A DNA stretch of 64,000 bases from Phaeobacter gallaeciensis (GTDB lineage Bacteria; Pseudomonadota; Alphaproteobacteria; Rhodobacterales; Rhodobacteraceae), in the NCBI RefSeq assembly GCF_001678945.1, contig NZ_CP015124.1, forward strand, positions 3,882,001 to 3,946,000. The letters are read 5' to 3'. Every line of letters begins with the position of its first letter. The first letter of the stretch is position 1. Below the pieces are notes generated by a model. It saw only the letters and a list, made by a program, of their open reading frames with translations. It was not told where the DNA came from and made no database searches. A program made the position numbers and the translations under genes. Shown here piece after piece: positions 60,831 through 64,000 of this stretch.

Positions 60831-61253
60831 ATGGCGGATAAGACCCAGCTGGCGCGCCAGTTCATCGAAGCCATCCCCCACGCCCGTGAATTGGGCATGG
60901 TGCTGACCGAAATCGGCGATGGTATGGCCGAAATCACCATGGCTTATGATGAAAAACTGATCGGTGATCCAGAAACGGGCGTTATTCATGGCGGCGCGGT
61001 TTCGGCCGTGATGGACACCTGCTGCGGTGCGGCAGTGATGAGCCATCCCTCGGCGCCCGGCGGCACCGCAACCATTGATCTGCGCATCGACTATATGCGG
61101 GCAGCGACCCCGGGGCAGACCATTGTCACCCGGGCCACCTGCCATCACATCACCCGCAACGTTGCCTTTGTCCGCGCGGTTGCGATGGATGACGACAGCG
61201 ACCGCCCCGTGGCTACGGCTTCGGGTGCCTTCACAGTGGAGAAAGGGTTTTGA
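60831..61253 (+). CDS. PaaI-family hotdog thioesterase, first copy
   Basis: A 140-residue acyl-CoA thioesterase with the hotdog fold. ATG 60831 has AAAGGGAA upstream. GVIHGGAVSAVMDTCCGAAV carries the helix with the catalytic-type GG and Asp, and TIDLRIDYMRAATPG follows as in PaaI proteins; the end runs VATASGAFTVEKGF. It may unload CoA from dead-end acyl or aryl thioesters. It overlaps the second thioesterase by 4 bases (TTGA), so both are translated together. Confidence 0.9.
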   Translation: MADKTQLARQFIEAIPHARELGMVLTEIGDGMAEITMAYDEKLIGDPETGVIHGGAVSAVMDTCCGAAVMSHPSAPGGTATIDLRIDYMRAATPGQTIVTRATCHHITRNVAFVRAVAMDDDSDRPVATASGAFTVEKGF

Positions 61254-61768
61254 ACCGTTCCCGACCCGAACCCGTTCAGGTGGTCAAGCAGCGCCGCGAT
61301 GCCGCCCTTGCCGCCCTTGTCGAGGCCGTGCCTTATATCCGTTTTCTGGGGATCACCTTTGACCGGCGCGGGGATGAGCTGACGGCGATCCTCAACTTCG
61401 ATGAGAAGCTGATCGGCAATCCGTTCCTGCCCGCTATCCATGGCGGCGTCACGGCGGCTTTCCTTGAGGTCACATCAGTGGTCACACTGAACTGGGCGCA
61501 TTTGTGGCCGAAAATCGAATCCGGCGAGCTGGACCCGAATGAGCTTACGGCAGGCAAACTGCCGCGCCAGCCCAAGACGATCGATTTCACAGTTGATTAC
61601 CTGCGATCTGGCCTGCCGCGTGATGCCTATGCGCGGGCGACGGTGAACCGGGCTGGGCGCCGCTATGCCTCGGTCCATGTCGAGGCCTGGCAGGATCACA
61701 AGGACCGGCTGTTCGCGCAGGCCACCGGCCATTTCCTGATCCCGCAGGATCCTGTGAAAAAGGATTGA
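61250..61768 (+). CDS. PaaI-family hotdog thioesterase, second copy
   Basis: A 172-residue hotdog protein starting at TTG 61250, whose TTGA overlaps the previous stop; GAAAGGG lies just upstream. AIHGGVTAAFLEVTSVVTLNW matches the active helix with a Glu in place of the usual Asp, and TIDFTVDYLRSGLPRDAY follows. A 30-residue insertion between helix and strand makes it longer than its neighbour. The two proteins may form a heteromer. A MATE exporter starts 13 bases downstream. Confidence 0.88.
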   Translation: MNRSRPEPVQVVKQRRDAALAALVEAVPYIRFLGITFDRRGDELTAILNFDEKLIGNPFLPAIHGGVTAAFLEVTSVVTLNWAHLWPKIESGELDPNELTAGKLPRQPKTIDFTVDYLRSGLPRDAYARATVNRAGRRYASVHVEAWQDHKDRLFAQATGHFLIPQDPVKKD

Positions 61769-61781
61769 ACCGGGTGTCGCG

Positions 61782-63104
61782 ATGACTGCCGCGTCCGAGG
61801 CGCCAATCACCCACGGCCGGGTTCTGAAGATCGCGGTGCCGATCGTGCTGTCCAACGTGACGGTGCCGATCCTTGGCGCGGTCGACACCGGCGTGGTGGG
61901 GCAGATGGGGCAGGCGGCCCCGATTGGCGCCGTGGGTATTGGTGCCGTCATCCTGGCCACCGTCTACTGGATCTTCGGGTTCCTGCGCATGGGCACCACC
62001 GGGCTTGCGGCGCAGGCGCGTGGCGCCGGGGATATGGCTGAAACCGGCGCTCTTTTAATGCGGGGACTGATCCTGGCCGCATTGGCCGGTGGCGTCTTTA
62101 TCGTGTTTCAGACGCTTCTGTTCTGGGGCGCCTTTGCGCTGGCCCCGGCCAGCGCCGAGGTGGAGACGCTGGCGCGCGAGTATCTGACCATTCGGATCTG
62201 GGGCGCCCCTGCCACAATTGCGCTTTATGCCGTGACCGGCTGGCTGATCGCGATGGAGCGGACACGCGGCGTCTTCATCCTGCAGATCTGGATGAACGGG
62301 CTCAATATCCTGCTGGATCTGTGGTTCGTTCTGGGTCTCGACTGGGGCGTCGAAGGCGTCGCGGCGGCGACCCTGATCGCCGAATGGAGCGGCCTGGCGC
62401 TGGGGCTGTGGCTGTGCCGCGATGCCTTTGGCGGCAATCAGTGGCGCGACTGGGGACGGGTGTTCGACCCCGCACGGCTGCGCCGCATGCTGCAGGTCAA
62501 TGGCGACATCATGGTGCGCTCGGTTCTGCTGACCGGCTCCTTCACCACCTTCCTGTTCATTGGTGCGGATCTTGGCGATGTGCAGTTGGCGGCCAATCAG
62601 GTCCTGTTGCAGTTTCTGGAGATCACCGCCTTTGCGCTTGATGGCTTTGCCTTCTCTGCCGAGGCGCTGGTCGGCGGTGCCGTCGGGGCAAAAAGCCGCG
62701 ACCGGATGCGCCGGGCGGCCTTGCTGGCCTCTTTCTGGGCGCTTGGCGGTTCGGTGGTCCTGTCGCTGGCCTTTGCCTTTGGTGGCGGTACGATCATCGA
62801 TGTGATGACAACCTCGCCCGAGGTGCGTAGCACGGCGCGGCTGTTCCTCTTCTGGGCGGCCCTGGCGCCTGTGCTGAGCGTTGCCAGTTACATGCTCGAT
62901 GGTGTCTTTATCGGCGCCACATGGACGCGGGACATGCGCGTTGCGATGATCCAATCGGTAACGCTTTATGTGGTGTCGCTGCTGGTGCTGGTGCCGCTGT
63001 TTGGCAATCATGGCCTTTGGGGCGCACTGATGGTGCTGAACGTGGCGCGGGCCGCCACGCTTGCCCTTCGATATCCACGGCTGGAGGCCAGTGTCGCCGC
63101 CTAA
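61782..63104 (+). CDS. MATE-family efflux transporter (DinF-like)
   Basis: A 440-residue inner-membrane antiporter with twelve spans in two pseudo-symmetric halves. The N-terminus ITHGRVLKIAVPIVLSNVTVPILGAVDTGVVGQMG and the repeat-specific QVNGDIMVRSVLLTGSF plus FAFSAEALVGGAVGAKSRDRMRRA are characteristic of the DinF branch. It would export organic cations or metabolites in exchange for protons or sodium ions. It is in line with the thioesterase genes and convergent with arsC, the two stops overlapping. Substrate unknown. Confidence 0.9.
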   Translation: MTAASEAPITHGRVLKIAVPIVLSNVTVPILGAVDTGVVGQMGQAAPIGAVGIGAVILATVYWIFGFLRMGTTGLAAQARGAGDMAETGALLMRGLILAALAGGVFIVFQTLLFWGAFALAPASAEVETLAREYLTIRIWGAPATIALYAVTGWLIAMERTRGVFILQIWMNGLNILLDLWFVLGLDWGVEGVAAATLIAEWSGLALGLWLCRDAFGGNQWRDWGRVFDPARLRRMLQVNGDIMVRSVLLTGSFTTFLFIGADLGDVQLAANQVLLQFLEITAFALDGFAFSAEALVGGAVGAKSRDRMRRAALLASFWALGGSVVLSLAFAFGGGTIIDVMTTSPEVRSTARLFLFWAALAPVLSVASYMLDGVFIGATWTRDMRVAMIQSVTLYVVSLLVLVPLFGNHGLWGALMVLNVARAATLALRYPRLEASVAA

Positions 63105-63442
63105 AGCAGCGCTTCGATGGCCTCGGTCGGGCGGCCAATCACGGCCCGGTCACCCTTGATGGCGATGGGGCGTTCGATCAGGATCGGGTGTTCCGCCATT
63201 GCGGCCAGCAAATCTGCCTCGGCGCTGTCCTTGGAAAGGTCCAGCTCCTTGAAGGTCTTTTCGCCCGTGCGCATCATGCCGATTGCAGGCAGGTCCAGCG
63301 CGGCTTGCACCGTCTTGAGCTCTTCCAGGCTGGGCGCGTCTTTCAGATATTGCCGCACGTCGACTTCGGCGCCGCGCTCCTCCAGCAGGGCCAGACCAGC
63401 GCGGGATTTTGAGCAGCGAGGATTGTGCCAATAGGTGATCAC
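63101..63442 (-). CDS. arsC: ArsC-family arsenate reductase
   Basis: A 113-residue glutaredoxin-dependent reductase that turns arsenate into arsenite. NPRCSKSR with catalytic Cys10, the [18 protein letters not shown] segment containing the second arginine, and normal length place it in the ArsC/YfgD family. No arsenite exporter or ArsR is in the window, so another substrate such as a disulfide or spx-like role is possible. Its ATG 63442 overlaps the pyrD stop (ATGA), which couples it to pyrimidine biosynthesis, a pairing known in several alphaproteobacteria from memory. Confidence 0.87.
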   Translation of the reverse strand: MITYWHNPRCSKSRAGLALLEERGAEVDVRQYLKDAPSLEELKTVQAALDLPAIGMMRTGEKTFKELDLSKDSAEADLLAAMAEHPILIERPIAIKGDRAVIGRPTEAIEALL

Positions 63443-64000
63443 AGCCAGTCCTTTCTTTTGGTTCCAACAGCTTGCGCGACGTTGTCAAAGCCGTCACGTG
63501 CCAGCAGCGCATCCAGCCCGCGTGCGATATCGCTCGCCAGCGACAGACCGCCAAAGACCATCGCGGTGTAGAACTGCACCGCCGAGGCGCCTGCGCAGAT
63601 CTTGGCATAGGCTTGTTCTGCGTTGCTGATACCGCCAACCCCGATCAGCGGGACCTGGTCCTGCAACAGCTCTGAAAGCTGCGCCAGAACCCGGGTAGAG
63701 CGGTCAAACAGCGGCGCTCCGGACAGTCCGCCTGCTTCGTCCCGATGCGCGCTTTTGAGGCCCTCGCGCGACAGGGTGGTGTTGGTGGCGATCACCGCGT
63801 CGATGCCGCTTTCCAGTGCCACTGCGGCGATATCCTCAATCCCGGCGCGGTCCAGATCGGGGGCGATCTTCAGGAATACGGGAACCCGGCGCGGCAGACC
63901 ATCACGGGTTTCGATCACCCCGGCCAGGAGCGCCGACAGCGCTGCCTTGCCCTGCAGGTCGCGCAGTTTTTCGGTGTTGGGGGAGGACACGTTGACGGTG
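63439..64000 (-). CDS. pyrD: Dihydroorotate dehydrogenase (quinone), 5' end cut by window edge
   Basis: The last 186 residues of a membrane-associated flavin enzyme that oxidises dihydroorotate to orotate with quinone. The visible start, [17 protein letters not shown], carries the substrate-binding NxSSPN motif; [11 protein letters not shown] has the FMN lysine; [10 protein letters not shown] and GAPLFDRST follow; [30 protein letters not shown] binds the phosphate of FMN. The C-terminal stop overlaps arsC. The quinone-dependent class 2 call depends on these motifs and on the missing N-terminal part being a membrane helix, which cannot be seen. Confidence 0.93.
   Translation of the reverse strand, partial: TVNVSSPNTEKLRDLQGKAALSALLAGVIETRDGLPRRVPVFLKIAPDLDRAGIEDIAAVALESGIDAVIATNTTLSREGLKSAHRDEAGGLSGAPLFDRSTRVLAQLSELLQDQVPLIGVGGISNAEQAYAKICAGASAVQFYTAMVFGGLSLASDIARGLDALLARDGFDNVAQAVGTKRKDWL

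Noticed and set aside
1-64000. CRISPR array, prophage, insertion sequence, tRNA or rRNA
   Set aside because: No regularly spaced repeats, no transposase, integrase or phage proteins, and no cloverleaf or rRNA-like sequence were seen on either strand.

Overview
The window is a gene-dense, GC-rich stretch of an alphaproteobacterial chromosome, most likely from the marine Roseobacter group (Rhodobacteraceae; Phaeobacter, Leisingera or Ruegeria-like). This rests on gene content I recognise and not on a search: a membrane urate hydroxylase PuuD with a C-terminal cytochrome c, a fused allantoinase/OHCU decarboxylase, DmdB/DmdC-like acyl-CoA enzymes, a Hint-domain protein and MerR-controlled beta-oxidation genes. 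I see no tRNA, rRNA, insertion sequence, prophage or CRISPR array. The first and last genes are cut by the window edges.

Layout. (1) 1-14338, minus strand: a compact biosynthetic operon read from PKS to SGNH genes: type I PKS (KS-AT-KR-DH-ACP-TE), family 2 glycosyltransferase, a formyltransferase/NRPS whose adenylation domain contains a luciferase-like monooxygenase, a phosphopantetheinyl transferase, and two tandem SGNH-like paralogues. Most junctions are 4-base stop/start overlaps. (2) 14683-18226: surface-polysaccharide genes (O-antigen polymerase/ligase-like protein, WecG/TagA/CpsF transferase, family 2-like transferase) around a promoter region rich in GTAAAC half-sites. (3) 18403-24716: glucokinase, then the outer-membrane assembly pair tamA-tamB. 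(4) 24884-34835: purine (urate) catabolism: puuD, lysR, uraH, puuE-uraD fusion, allA, NCS2 permease, allE and an iclR regulator, interrupted by a GAPDH gene and a small exported protein. (5) 35015-42725: a Rieske oxygenase and a glutamine-synthetase-family ligase, then a tandem glycine riboswitch and gcvT-gcvH-gcvP. (6) 43050-51473: binding protein plus chemoreceptor, a degenerate M48-like membrane protein, a DUF2892 protein, an acyl-CoA synthetase, a DMT transporter, a sulfotransferase and a Hint protein. (7) 51601-59926: an eight-gene minus-strand beta-oxidation operon headed by merR, followed by a second merR, two tandem hotdog thioesterases, a MATE exporter, arsC and a partial pyrD.

How the parts could work together. 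Urate breakdown yields glyoxylate and urea, and glyoxylate transamination would give glycine for the riboswitch-controlled cleavage system nearby. The MerR operon contains a nearly full acyl-CoA oxidation spiral (two dehydrogenases, hydratase/dehydrogenase, thiolase). The NRPS-PKS operon carries its own carrier-protein activating enzyme and a releasing thioesterase, so it is nearly self-contained and predicts a small formylated, oxidised, probably glycosylated product that I cannot match to a known compound. All functional calls come from reading motifs in the translated sequence; no similarity search was run.
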